Shown one piece after another: positions 42,985 to 55,480 of a stretch of 64,000 bases of DNA. The stretch lies in the NCBI RefSeq assembly GCF_016859285.1, contig NC_053400.1:25380001-25444000 (forward strand), written 5' to 3'. The notes under the pieces are model-generated. The model worked only from the letters and a program-made list of their open reading frames with translations, ran no database searches and was not told where the DNA came from. Both the position numbers and the translations under genes were made by a program. The DNA is from Xiphias gladius (taxonomy: Eukaryota > Chordata > Actinopteri > Istiophoriformes > Xiphiidae). Within the stretch, counting starts at the first letter, position 1; every line of letters begins with the position of its first letter.

Positions 42985-44757
42985 ATTTTAATGTGGCCAA
43001 ATTTATGTGGTCACCCGAGCATTTCACACAGATGAGACTGTTGGATATTACATTCCGATATAATAGCCTCCGCTCTCGTGGAGGGATTTTCAAAGCCTAG
43101 CTGCAGGGATTTGCTCCCATTCAGCCAGTGATGTCGGTACTGGCGTTGGGGGATACGGCCTGGCTTGCAGTCGATGGCCCAGTTCATTCCAAAGGTTCTG
43201 GATGGAATTCAAGTCTGGGCTCGGTGCAGGCCTGTCAAGTTCTTCAGCACTAAGCCTGGCACAGACGCACCGTCATGATAAAACTGGAAGGGGTCTTCCC
43301 CAAACTGTTGCCATAAAGTTGCAAACACACTATCTCATCTCACACTGCACAATTAAGATATCATTTAACTTAAAATAAACCATAATTCCTCTGCCACCAA
43401 ACTTCCTCAGTTGGCAGTGTCAATTCAGAGAGGTATTGTTCTCCGACTCGCTTAACCAAGGATACATCCAGCAGACTGGCAGATAGTGAAGCGTGATTCA
43501 TCACTCGAATGCGACAACGCGTTTAAACTTTTCCAGGGTCGTAGGCGGCGTTTTACACCAGCCCATCCAACGACTGGCACTGAACTTAGACTTGAGCGCC
43601 ACTGCTCAGCCATGGAAATCCATGTCATGAACCTCTGAAACTTCCTAGTGAGTTATGACGGTGGAGCAATGATTTTTACGTACCTCAGCGCGTGAGCCTC
43701 TGTGGCCCATCACTTCATAGCTGAGCTGCTGTGGCTTCTGGACATCTCCACGTCATAATGTAGTACAGCAGTCACAGCTAACCGGGGCAAATCTAGCAGG
43801 GAGTGGTGGAATGAACCTGAGTACACTTACGTCAGTACAGTATTTAAATACAAATCTGATGTACTTGTACTTTATTTGAGTATTTACATTTCATGCTACT
43901 TTATACTTCTACTCGACTACTTTTCAGAGGAAAAATATTGTACTTCTTACTCCTCAATTTATCTGACAGATTAAAAACAGATTTATGATTAACAATACCT
44001 GCCAAATGTACCTACAGTGCAGGTTTTGAATTTTAGTTCAGCGTTGATTTCATGTAATGACGGCATCTCTGTAACACTAGATGGAGGTATCCTACGTGAT
44101 CAGGCTGTTGTATCTCTGTAGCCTATGATGTAGCTTTGGATCCTACACACATAGCCAGTGAAAGCAAGGTGTAACCCTAAATGCAGAAATTAATCTTTAG
44201 TTAAATTACTTTTTGGATTAAGAATTTACATACAAAATACAAGATTAGATTATAAAATATGATGCTCTGTTATGGATTAAACTCCCCAATGGTGTATAAA
44301 ATAGTTAAATGTAACTCCACCTCAACCAACTACAGCAATCAAATGCTATTTACACATGAATGTATCAGGAATAATATTCCAGTAATATTATAAATAATAG
44401 TGTAAAACTCAGGGGGTTACCTTTAATACTTTAAATACATTTTGCTAATAATAATTGTATACTTTCACTTAAGTGACATTTTCAAAGCAGGACCTTTACT
44501 TGTAATGAATGCTTTTATATTGCAGTATTACTACCTTTACTTGAGTAAAGGATCTGAATACATCTTGCATCACTGACAAGACAGAAATCTGATTAACTAA
44601 CTTATTGGAAAGATGGCTTCCTATGTGCCAGTCTTCAAGCTCTTCAGTATGACCTAAATGTTTGTCATTTAAAATTGCATTGTCGCATGTTTGATTGTAT
44701 GCAGCTGAACCCACAAATTACAAGTGGCTTCCAAATACTTTTGGCCATATTGTGTAG
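42985..44757 (-). mobile_element. Tc1/mariner-like transposon remnant, interrupted by a nested element
   Basis: The ends are imperfect inverted repeats: left ATGTGGCCAAATTTATGTGG, right (reversed) ATATGGCCAAAAGTATTTGG. On the minus strand, 43318-43141 encodes in two frames WQQFGEDPFQFYHDGAS, with the second catalytic Asp, and EELDRPAPSPDLNSIQNLW, the block before the third acidic residue. The expected Glu is Gln (SIQN), the spacer between the two blocks is mostly deleted with a frame change, and a stop follows near 43092. The transposase is therefore dead. A 775-bp element is inserted at 43801-44575. Confidence 0.75.
43801..44575. mobile_element. Nested hAT-like non-autonomous element (GTACTTGTACTTTATTTGAGTA type)
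   Basis: The ends GAGTGGTGGAATGAA and, reversed, CAGTGATGCAAGATG are imperfect inverted repeats of the CAGTGGTGGAA kind. The inside has ACTTGTACTTTATTTGAGTA, TGCTACTTTATACTTCTACT and, at the right, TTTACTTGAGTAAAGGATCTGA. This is a very common fish repeat. Flanking GCAGGG (left) and ACAAGA (right) may be a decayed target duplication. No transposase frame. Confidence 0.65.
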
Positions 44758-46089
44758 ATTAGGTTGACCGGGTAGTACAAGTAATTGTATTTGATTATTC
44801 ATTCACTTCATTTTCTTGGCCAACTGCTTTTTAAATATAGGATGCCGTTTTATTTCACAATTATATTACAAAATGTATACACAGTGCTCCGTATTTAATA
44901 TTTTTTTATCCTTTAATGTGCAGAGAATAAGAGATGAAACATAATTTCAACAGAATTCTCTGTAATCAAATGACACACTCTTACTTATAATATCTGTGAA
45001 CTTCACCAGTACACTTAAAAAAATTGCTTAGTTTACCAGCAGCGTGGTACTAGTATTAGTTCCCCATTAACAACTACACAAAAATTCATAGTCATTTGAC
45101 ATATCCAAACTTAGCATCAAAAACATAATATATTTAAACAATATGTCAATCACCATTCCAACAATTATCTGCAAATGTTAACTATCAAGTTTTTCAGTTC
45201 TAATATGGTCCAAAAAAAATCACTGCATTACAGTCACAACAGCATAAAACTTACTTAAATGCCCAAAGTTTTAGTTTACCTAATAATAGTTTTTAAAAAA
45301 AGGTACCATTTGGGTCTACTAGGAAAGACCCTTTGAGATGTGGGTGAACCCTGAGAGAACAAAAGTGTAAAAACACGTTTACACATGTCAGGAAACCCAA
45401 ATTAAACACAATAGTTGGAATGGAAAATACTTCACTGTTTAAAAACACAATACAGTGAATAGTGAATTAAAAAAAAAAAAAAAAAAAAAAAGGTCAAACT
45501 GCTATGTCATGAAAATGACTTTGACTTACAGTTAATACAAAAATTTTTAAGTTCATTTCCTATTGTTTAGGTGTGTAATAGTAACATCTGACCCCTTCTC
45601 CTTGATTTTTTTATTTCTTGTTGTGTAAGCAGATACCTTTTTTTTTCGGAGCCCATTTGCACATTACCAACTGTACCGACAGGCAACACATGGTAAGTCA
45701 CCACCTCTGTAATGTATGTGGAGCAGGGGACTGTGATGCTGGAGCACCTCTGTGTGTTCAAATGCAGCATTGCAGGTGAGGAGCGCTCTGCCTCCTAATT
45801 TTTCTCCAGTGTGAGTGACAGTGGAGAAAAGTTGAAGGCAAAGATGTCCATTGATGACTACAGCACACGTGCAACTACAAGATGTTACGCACACACAAAA
45901 CTCAGGAATTGAGATCAAAGATAAACGGAATTGGACCATATTCCTTTTTGGTAGGGAATGTAATCTGATATGTATTGAACTCAGGTAGCTTCATCCCTTG
46001 GAAAGTCTGACAAAGCTTTTATGCTATCCCTTTTCTTAAAAAAAATCCAAACTACAAATTTAAGACAAAAATGTTTTCTTGTTTTAAAA

Positions 46090-46615
46090 GGAATACACTA
46101 GAGATACACTTATTTGCTAAGGGGTACAGCCAGCAGCCTGTTATTTTAGCTTAGCATAAAGACTGAAAACAGGGGGAAATAGATGGCCAGGTTCTGTCCA
46201 ACGGCAATAAAATCCACCTAACAGCACCTCTAAATCTCACCAATAAACACGTTATATCCTTTATCATTTCATCCACACAAAAACTTAAGTGTAGAACAGT
46301 AATCCTTGACATAACCCCCGGCAGTACGACCAACCACTTTTCATTTTTTACATTTTGGTTTTTGTACAGCTTAAAACAAACAAGATAAAACATGATAATA
46401 AGTGATTTTCAGAAGTGCTTGGAGGAAGATTTTTTTACCTTTGGACAGAGCCAGGCTAGGCTGTTTCTAGTCTTTATGCTGAGCAAAGCTAACAGGCTGC
46501 TGGCTCCAGCTTCACATTGAGTGGACAGACATGACAGCATTGTCTATCTCCCCATCTAACTCTAAGAAAAAGCAAATATGCGTATTTTTCAAAATGTTGA
46601 ACTGTCCCTTTAAGA
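46090..46615. repeat. Family B foldback repeat (two arms in opposite orientation)
   Basis: The left arm (about 46090-46270) reads TTAGCATAAAGACTGAAAAC then GGCCAGGTTCTGTCCAACGG. The right arm (about 46430-46615) carries the same blocks reversed: TTGGACAGAGCCAGGCTAGG, TAGTCTTTATGCTGAGCAAAG, and an end reading, reversed, AAAGGGACAGTTCAACATTT. Between them is about 160 bp of other sequence. The unit lies about 340 bp beyond the stk16 stop. Confidence 0.65.
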
Positions 46616-46901
46616 TTACAAGGTAAAGCCAGTTCATTATTAGAAGCAACATTTGACCCTGGCCAAAATCCTCACATTGCAGGGTCTTACACTTAAGGCC
46701 TTTCAGATTCTTTTGATCATTTGGTAATGAGGATAAGGATTACAAGAGTCCACTGTGATACACAGGCTGGATCGATCATTCAAACTAAAAGCTAATACTA
46801 GTGCCAAGCTCCCCAAGCTAAGTGAAAGTCTGTACCTAGGCTTATATACTAAAGTCAATAAATAAAAGGAATATTTTCAAGCCTAAAATAAGAGATGTTC
46901 A

Positions 46902-46907
46902 TTTATT
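46902..46907 (-). terminator. Candidate stk16 polyadenylation signal
   Basis: AATAAA on the minus strand, 46 bp beyond the stop codon, which would give a very short 3' UTR. Other hexamers farther left would lie in or beyond the foldback repeat. Confidence 0.45.
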
Positions 46908-46952
46908 TGTGCAAAGATGTCAAAGATCCCACATCTAGTGCACTGTGAAAGA

Positions 46953-49900
46953 TCAGACCATGTTGGTTTGGGTGTTGGGGCTGCGACTCTGTAGGTCCTG
47001 TACCTGGTCAAGAACCCAGTTGATGTTTGGTCTCTCCTGCGGGTTTGACACCATTATGGAGCTGAGCAGCATCTGTAGGCCCTCTGAGTAACTGGGCACA
47101 AGACAGACAGACACCAAATTTATAACAACCTAAGTCTGATCTATGTGTAGTTATACAAACCTTAATATAGGGATTTTTTAACTTACAAAATGCATCAATG
47201 ACACATCACATTATCATTTTAAATTTGAATTCCGTTTATTTAACACAAAATAAAACTACAGGAAATTAGGTGAGTTCATATAAAACAAAAACAACCTTAA
47301 CTAAAACCCAACTTGTGTTTTCACGTTGCATTTCTTTTAAGCTAAAAAGAGTATGTAACTACATTCAGTTAGTTATTACTGCATTAGGTAATTCAGACTG
47401 CTATTAACTCAGCTACAGGCTAACAGTGGCTATATGTAAACGAAAGGGACATTCCAGTGGAAAAAAATCTTGGTCCTGTAGTAAACAGCATATCCTTTGA
47501 ATCATGTACACCTACTTACAGGAACTTTGGGGAGTTAACATCTTTAGTTCTTTTCCTAAACTTCTCAATGGAAAAAATCGTAGGTAATTTTTCCTACTAC
47601 AATCCAGGACAGTAACAGAAACTGATACATCAATTGCAAACTTTCTTCAAGGTACACTGTAAGATAATGTTACAGTCTAAAGACTGACCTGCAAGACTGT
47701 GGGATGGCCACTGGATTCTGGACAGCAAGGGCAACACTGTCCCCCTTCTGAAATACCAGGTCATATGGTCCCTCCAACATCATCATGCAGTAAAGTACAC
47801 AGCCAAGTGACTGGAGGAGTATGAGAAGACCGCAAGAGATGAGAAGAAGTAGAAGTCAGTGAATGATCCACGATAACATCACAATAACTTAAGAAGACAA
47901 TATGCGCAACATTGACAAGCCAGAAAGGACGTAAAATACAAGGCTTTACCCAGATATCAGTGCGTTCGTCTATAATGCAGTGGCTCTCTACATTGAAGAG
48001 TTCAGGGGCCCTGTAGGAAATGGTGCACCGCTGGGCTGCCCAGTCCTGTATGGTCATTGCTTCCCTGGTACCTCTAACCTGTAATAAATTCAGTTTTATT
48101 CAAATCTTCACAGGATGAGGATCATTTAGAGGACATAACTTTCAGAAGATAAGCCTTTAAGAACAGAGAGCTGAAAACAAAAGACAAACTTTCTGTGTGT
48201 ATCAGAAAAGTCTTACAAACACCTCATAGGCCCTGCGCCCTTACCTCAATCCTGGCACGATTCATAGAGCCCAGGTCCATCAGAACTGGCTTGTCATCCT
48301 CATCCAGAAGCACATTTGTGGGCTTCAGATCTCTGTCAAAGCATAGCAGACACATGGCATGTGGTCAGATGTCTGAAACTTTGGTCATATAAAAACAAAC
48401 ATATACAAGTTTACATTTGAAAAAACCATATCATGAATATTAACGATGGTCTGGCAAATAGCAGTATTTATCTCACTGATTGGGCTCACATTACAATTCC
48501 TAACTGTTTTGTATTTCTCTGTTAAGTTAAATGTCGCTGATAATATATAGTAAATGTATTTTAAAAGATGAAGCATCACCAGCACTATGTAGAATACCTT
48601 CATTGGGATATAAACTGTAATACAGTATCCTCATCTAATCCTGAGTAGGTGTTCTACAGTAAGTGCTGACTGGCAAGATGCCCAAATTTCTGCACAGTCC
48701 ACATTCATTTTTTTACTCTAAACCACAAAATGAAACAAACTGAACATAATCCTGCATTACAAATATATGCCATTGTCACTTGACAAATGCAACATATAAT
48801 ATCGCAAAGGGCTGCAAAACATTTAATGTAAAACTTCTGAAGTTTCTAGACAGTGTCTGTGATAGTAAAATTAGTATGAATCAGTGCTTTTGAACGCTCT
48901 GTGCCTGTATGCCTGTCCTACACATGTAAATGTTTGATGTATGCATGTGTATGTGGTTGAATGTGGAGAGAGATTACCTGTGTGCATAGCCTTTTTCATG
49001 AATGGCCTTGAGTCCAGAGCAGATGCCACGCAAAATTTGCAAAATCTGTTTTTCGGGCATTGAGCTCCCCTTGTCTCTTAGCTTCTCCAGAACAGACCAC
49101 AGACTGCCTTTCTGTTCACAAAAACACACCGACATATCAGAGTCAGACAATTGGCCTCAATGTTATTGTGGTCATACCCAACTGCTGCTCCTACTTACGC
49201 TAATATAAGGCAAAAGTAACCAGGCTTCACTCTTGCCTCCGCGATCAACAAAGGTGTGTGCGACCAGGCTCAAGATGTTGGGGTGATTAAACATCTGATG
49301 CATCTCCACCTCTGTCTGAGCCTCCTGGCGGCCTTCGCGGTCATGGCACAGGATCCTCTTAAGGGCATAAAAGCGCCCATCCTTTACCCCCTCTACCAGA
49401 TCAACATAACTGAACCCACTGAAGAGAGAACACAGACAGATTACAGTTGGGGAGGAGCTTGTTAGTCCCAATTTGGCTTTAAAGGACAAGGCTGGCGATA
49501 GTCCATATTTCGACATAACAGATTTCCATAAAAAGACTAATATCAAAAATGCATTGATCCATCTCTCTGTACTTTCCAATTCCCCAGTCTTTCTGCAGTT
49601 CTTAGCCACCAGCCTAATTGTTCCTACTGAAAACGAGTCAGGAATATACAGTTCAACTTTTATAAGGCTATATTATTTCTTCTAACAGCTGGTCACTACA
49701 TTTTTTGGAAAAGTTCCTCAAATAGGCATAAATAGTGAATTGTGGGGGAAATATATTCAAGTAAGATTTGGTGTTCCAGTTTGAAGTTGCTGCAGCAGTA
49801 TGGTGTGTGTAGGATTGACTCAAAACAACCTACAGTGCCCCTGTTTTTGTAATAAAGGAAGATGTCACCCAGTGCTAGAGTGATTCTCAGTGATGTATTT

Positions 49901-50092
49901 TTGAATGTTTTTGGACAATAACAACAACAATAACGTAAAATACTATCACATTTAACCATAAAGGTGAAGTTAAATTGAGTTTAAAACATACAGCATGCCA
50001 TCTTACCCTTCATCTAGTTTCTGGACAAAGTAATATTTTTTGTTATCGATGGTGATGGAGCCACGGGAGCATATGCACAGGGTCTGCCCCAT
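46953..50092 (-). CDS. stk16: Serine/threonine-protein kinase STK16
   Basis: Membrane-anchored NAK-family kinase of the Golgi/secretory pathway. Seven coding exons: 50092-50007, 49418-49199, 49111-48978, 48332-48245, 48078-47950, 47810-47689 and 47091-46953. All are GT-AG and in frame, giving 305 residues, the same length as human STK16. The N-terminus MGQTLCICS keeps Gly2 (myristoylation) and Cys6/Cys8 (palmitoylation). The glycine loop is GGFSYV (residues 29-34), the VAIK-type lysine is Lys49 (YALK), HRDLKPTN has Asp148, and DLGS replaces DFG with Asp166. DLG is normal for this kinase. DWAAQRCTISYRAPELF is the activation/APE segment. A non-coding first exon ends at 50534 (AGCTG|GTAAGA) and splices to 50160 in the 5' UTR. 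Confidence 0.97.
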
Positions 50093-50533
50093 TTTGACTG
50101 GTTCATTGTTTAACACCAAGGGCCTGGTTTTTAAAGGACCACAGGGGTTTTTTAAAGGGCCTGGGAGAAAGAGGACAGGAGAAATAAAAGTTATTTGTGG
50201 GAGACAGTCAGAGAAATACAGAGAGAGATGCAATGTTATTTACCAACTAAAAACATTCATTATTGAAAACTCCGAGATATTAGTCTATTCGACAAAAAAA
50301 TATATGTTAAGACACTTCACAAAGTGACAGACAACAAACGTGAACTGTAATGTTAGCTAACGTTAACGTGAGCATAGCAACTTCCAGACTACAACAGCCA
50401 AAGTGCGACAATAACGTCGACCTTTAACCTTAGCCCGTATCACTAGGTCATTTTAAGTAACTACCTGACACAACGGGCAGTTTAACACAACATTACAACG
50501 CTATTATCGGAGTCGTTATTTCTTTAATCTTAC

Positions 50534-50658
50534 CAGCTCGCTTTCTGTTTACCGAGTCAGCCTGTTGTCATATTTCCTCCACGTTCTTCTTCTTTTATGA
50601 ACCGTGCACGAAGCCTCAAGGAGACGAGTGACATCTGCCGGCGATTCCGAGAGGAGCA
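50534..50658. promoter_or_regulatory. Bidirectional stk16/pcnp promoter with stk16 non-coding exon
   Basis: The stk16 5' UTR exon ends with a good donor at 50534/50533 and must start within about 60-100 bp to the right. The pcnp start codon is at 50659. Both transcription starts therefore fall inside roughly 125 bp, with no visible TATA box. Confidence 0.6.
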
Positions 50659-52566
50659 ATGATGTCGGATTACGAGCATAACAGAGAGGGTTGCACCGAC
50701 GACGGAGGTGATATTTGAGCTGTTTTATCGTCTAAAATATGTTGAGAAATAAGTAGTATTTGGTGTTAGCGTGATTTGCTGCTTACCAATTAAAACTAGC
50801 CACATCTAACGTTAAACAGAGGAAATGTTCGTAAAACTTGACTAAGCTAACGTAAATGTTAGCTACGTATCGTTGACTAGCTAATGCTAATGCGAAGTAA
50901 CTTAACATGTTATTAACGTTACCTGTGTGGCTATGGAGATTTAGATGGATGTGACTACTGGGTTAAATATGCTGCTAATATTAATCAGGTAATAAAGTAT
51001 GACTTGATTCCAGCAGACAGGTCTCTTGTTAGCATGAGCCTAGCTAGCGTACAAATTGCTAAACTAAGCTAGTTAGCGCAAGTTAACAATGTTAATATCT
51101 GCTTTCAGACCCTGCATACAGTGCTCGCCAGTTAACTTAAACCTCTATATTATAGGTAGTTTCTGCACACACAGTCCCCAGGTGGACTTTTAAAACAGTA
51201 AATGAAGTGGTAGAGTGGAACCTAAGTTACATTTGGTTCGTTGATGGCTAGAAATGTAACCACACAGGTAAAGGTGATAGCTTTTATTATTCTTCAGTTC
51301 TCAGAAAACAGTTGTTCACCTTGGTGAGTTGTCTTGCCTCAAGCAGGGCCGCAGGAGGAGGGAGGCAGAGTGAAAACTAAGCCTGTCTCTTCTAGCACTG
51401 TGCGGGGAGAAGGGACTGCAGTCAAACGCACATCCCAGCATCTCACGCCTGAGGATGAAGATGAGTTCTCAGCAGACCCACCAGCACCCTTCAAAGTCTC
51501 CAAAATTGGCTTTAGCATGAGCAGTCAGATGGGGAAGAAGTCGAACCCCATATCTATCAAACTTGGAGCAACAGTGAGTGTGTACCAATGCATATTAACT
51601 GCTTGCACAGACTGTTTGTGTAAAAGATATTTTAAAAAAGATTTATATTTGTTCTAGTATCTGTTATTGCAATTCTTGTAACTTGCATCACAGACTGTGG
51701 CACCACAGCATGAAAGTTGTGCCATAGATATGATGCTAGGAGAACTGTAAATGAAGTAATTCACATAACACACTGCTCAGAGAGGCCCAAAAGATAATGG
51801 AGGCCGAGATCCTTAATAATCACAGATACATAGTGTTTGAATGTTACCATCATTATGAGGGGTGCTGAAACACTTAAGAGTTATTCATGAGTGGATTGAT
51901 ATAACTAATGAATTAATCATTCAAGTCACTTACCTAGTAAAAGTGCCAAATACGTGCTTGTTAAGCAAGTTTGAGGATTTGTGGCTTTTTTTTTGCATGT
52001 TGCGAAGACCTGGAAGAAGTGTGATGCTGCTAGGTTGTATTGTTTTAATTTGTTTACCTAAATCTTGTGTCCCCAAACTGTTCTAGAAACCCAAAGAGCC
52101 TGTACCATCAATTCCTCAAAAAAAGCCAGGGCTGGCATCTGTTTTTAATGAAGACGATGATGTAAGTGCACATGCACACGGTAATTGCATGGTTGTATAA
52201 ATGCATAAATAACAAATATGCCGACTGACTGAAACTTTGCCTTGACATGCAGAGTGAACCCGAGGAGATGCCTCCAGAAGCAAAGATGAGGATGAAGAAC
52301 ATTGGCAGGTATTTACACACATATACATGATGCACCTTTATAATAGTTTCTTCAGGTTCAGCTTTAATCAAAGCATTCAGCTTTTTAATCTTTGCTAGTG
52401 ATCATCTAACACCTTTCTGTTTGATTTGAAGTGACTAATCTGCTATCTTTACAGGGAGACACCAACATCTGCGGGACCTAATTCCTTCAACAAGGGCAAG
52501 CAAGGGTTCTCTGATCATCAAAAACTTTGGGAGAGGAAGCTGAAGGCCCAAGCAGACAAACTGTAA
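50659..52566 (+). CDS. pcnp: PEST proteolytic signal-containing nuclear protein (PCNP)
   Basis: Small nuclear PEST protein, in mammals a substrate of the ubiquitin ligase UHRF2 (NIRF) and linked to cell-cycle control. Five exons: 50659-50707, 51347-51573, 52087-52161, 52253-52308 and 52455-52566, giving 172 residues against about 178 in human. Diagnostic blocks are [29 protein letters not shown], the acidic [39 protein letters not shown] and [12 protein letters not shown]. The first exon ([16 protein letters not shown]) is short and poorly conserved in the family. The next Met codon (50662) could also start, and its donor GTGATA is weak, so exon 1 is the least certain part. The rest is firm. 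Confidence 0.94.
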
Positions 52567-53530
52567 ATGACTAGCAGAGTTTTGTCACTATTGGATAATT
52601 TTGTATAGGTTAAACCACGTCAGAGTCATCTTTGGAGGCTCAAATGATTCATCACTGTTAACTCGGTTTTGAAAACTTCTCACCTTTGTAGACATGCAAT
52701 GACGAATAATTTAAGCCTTCTATGATACTCTGTGACTGAAACCCACGTTTACATGTCTAACCACTACCGGCTGATGCTAACTGAGAGGACAGATAAGAGG
52801 TGAAGAGTGCTGTGTTGAAGAGATGGGACAAACAAATTAGCCAGAATATTGCTTAAACTGTGTTAAATTTGCTACAGTTGCTTTCTGCTGGCTAATGAGA
52901 AAATCTGGCATCTTAGAGCCTCCATGCCCCTTTTTTCACCATGCTTCTTCCGATCTGAACGTGGCTAGGTGTGGTCCTGAGCAAGCTCTTAGTTTTACTT
53001 GTCTAATATATGTGTAAAAATGTACATAGAAGCGTGATAATGTTTTATTTTTGAATCCACAAATGGGAGTGTGAGTTTGAGTGTTATGTTAACGTGTGGA
53101 GCAAGTGGGGCATAGACTAGACATACAGATTGATTTGATTGTTTTGTTTAATTTAGTTTCCCAACATCAATGTACAATCCTTTGTTTTCACCAGCTGTGC
53201 CACCTCATAGACGGCTTTTTGTTTGATTTTTTTAGGTTTTCTTATATGTTTGAGCTTTGTGCCAATATTTCTGATTTTGCTTATTCAACACCGACTTCTT
53301 TCTGTTTCACTGAATCTGGCACACTTACTGTACAAATGTGGCTGTTTTCATTTTTATGTTCACAATTGAAGGACTGATTATGTGTTTTTAGTTGACAACT
53401 GTGTGAAGATCAGAATCATACGACTGTGACTGGATACCTGGGTGCTGGTAACAGCGATAGGTTAGCAGTGATTATGCACATTTACAAACTCTTTTCATCG
53501 CCATTAATAAAGTTCATATTATCTTTAATA
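52567..53530 (+). other. pcnp 3' UTR
   Basis: AT-rich, about 950 nt, ending after an AATAAA at 53506-53511 (TTAATAAAG). No other exon is seen here. Confidence 0.6.
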
Positions 53531-54252
53531 CAGCCAGAATACTTTAAATTTAGATAAATGTGGTCCCTCAGTGACTTCTCCTGTGCCTGAAACTCTCTTT
53601 GGAATATCCCTTTGATCAAAAATCTAAACTTTCAATTCCTTTGTGGGTAACCTCACTGTTGTGCAGAATTTCCCAAAAGAATTACATCAGTATCAATTGC
53701 TGTGACCTGTTTTATCAAACAACTCCCTTGAACATGTTTAAATGCCAGTTAAAAAAAAATAAATAAATGAAAAATTTTGGATGATATATTTTGTGTCAAA
53801 TGTTTATTGCTGTCACGTCTGCTGTAACACTACATGATGAACCACACCTCACAATGTGTTTGTTGTACTTAAACTGATATACAAACAGGTATCAACCAAT
53901 TCTTTAAGAATTTAAAGAATTTAAAAAAAAGAATTTTTCTTTTTACATTTTGTTTAGTCTTTTTCAGTCTTTTTAATGCTTTGAATTGTAAAGTAATGAG
54001 AATATTTTACACGGTTAACTGAATGTTTATTTTCGGTACAAAAGGTGACTCACTTTTTCCCTAAGTCTGAAAATGATCTGTTATGATTTGACATCCTACC
54101 AATGTGGAAATTTCCCTAGCACATTTGATTCATGACTTTGAGTAAATAGTGGAGTAACGCAAGCTGCATTTCTTCATTATGAAGTGAATAAGCATGCTAT
54201 ATATACACGTACATATACATGCTTAGAAAAAATGTTACCGGTAATAGTCTAA
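53531..54252. other. Convergent pcnp/il18rap intergenic region and il18rap 3' UTR
   Basis: AT-rich, with an AATAAA on the minus strand at 54026-54031 (about 220 bp beyond the il18rap stop) and another near 53802. The two genes are tail-to-tail with roughly 0.5 kb or less between their likely 3' ends. Confidence 0.5.
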
Positions 54253-55398
54253 TCATTGGTCCTGCATGAGTGATACCAGCTTCACTCTCCGATCAGGCAT
54301 GGCCTTCCTCAACGACCTCCAGAAGTTGCAGGTGGCTCTGGCAGGTTTGCCTGACGTCCAATTCAGACTTGGTAGCACCTTCAAGGCCCTTTGGACCACT
54401 GAGGGCAGTGGGGGGTCCTGCTGGATAAGGGATGCTGGGTCTCCACTGGTCCATATTAACAGGAGTTTGAGGACAGAGTTTTGCAGCAAAGCCTAGAGAT
54501 ATGGACCAAGTAGCAAATCATTAATGAATTGTGTCTTTCTGAGTTGACCATAGAGCTGATTTGTAATCAAAGACAAACTTAACCTCTCAACACAACTCAG
54601 AAGTTGTACTGAATCAGAGGATACCAGTGGTTTTGTTTGCGGCTTATGCCACGTTACATTTTCAGACAGATTTTCCCACAGTCTACATAGCTGCTGCTTT
54701 TAGTTTACATCAGTAAGGTGAATGTGATTATTTCAGAATTGCATGCAGGATTTGCATTGCTGGGAACTTAAACCCAGAAGACAATAGTTGCTTGAAATTG
54801 AAAGAGTACTGTTTAGTCATATGTAACTAAAAATAAATGGATGGCTGGAAAGTAAAAGAATAATCAGAAAGGTTAAAGAATTGTGGCTGGCAGTACAGTA
54901 TGTACACTGTGTCCATAATGGGTGAAACATGTAAATCCTCTAATATATAAGAGCAGGCAGAGTATCTGCCGATCTGGTCTTAAAAAGCATTCAGTTTATA
55001 CATATAAACTAAAAGTGGGAGTGTTGCGACAGTGGATTGTGTGCACAGCAGATTGTTCAGTTCTTTTTTGGAGATCATTGTCTCACTATGGGCAAGTTTC
55101 AATTTTAGCAAAAACTTAATGAACTTAAAAGAACTGATTGTTTTCATCTGGTTAATCCAGTCATCCATTTATCTCGTTCATGGACACATTGCGATATGCC
55201 ATGAACGTGGCATTAGTCTTCTTCTTTCCATGAAATGTAGCCTTACCTGTACTCCTGACTCCAGTACGAACACAGCATTGCTGTTGCAGAGGTAGTCAGC
55301 TGACAGGAGACAGATAAGCATTTGGCTTCTCTGTATTGCCAGAATCACATCATTTGTATATGCTGCAATACAAAATGGAAACTATCAGGGACCTTTGC

Positions 55399-55480
<82 letters not shown>

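Larger units (their letters stand above)
20721..46901. other. Gene-free interval between MNX and stk16
   Basis: About 26 kb in which I find no exon: open frames are short, unspliced and without recognisable domains. It contains dispersed repeats (entered separately), GT/CA microsatellites and several stretches of even composition with many TAATTA-type homeodomain sites. Most of the rest is AT-rich sequence with nothing I can name. Confidence 0.7.
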
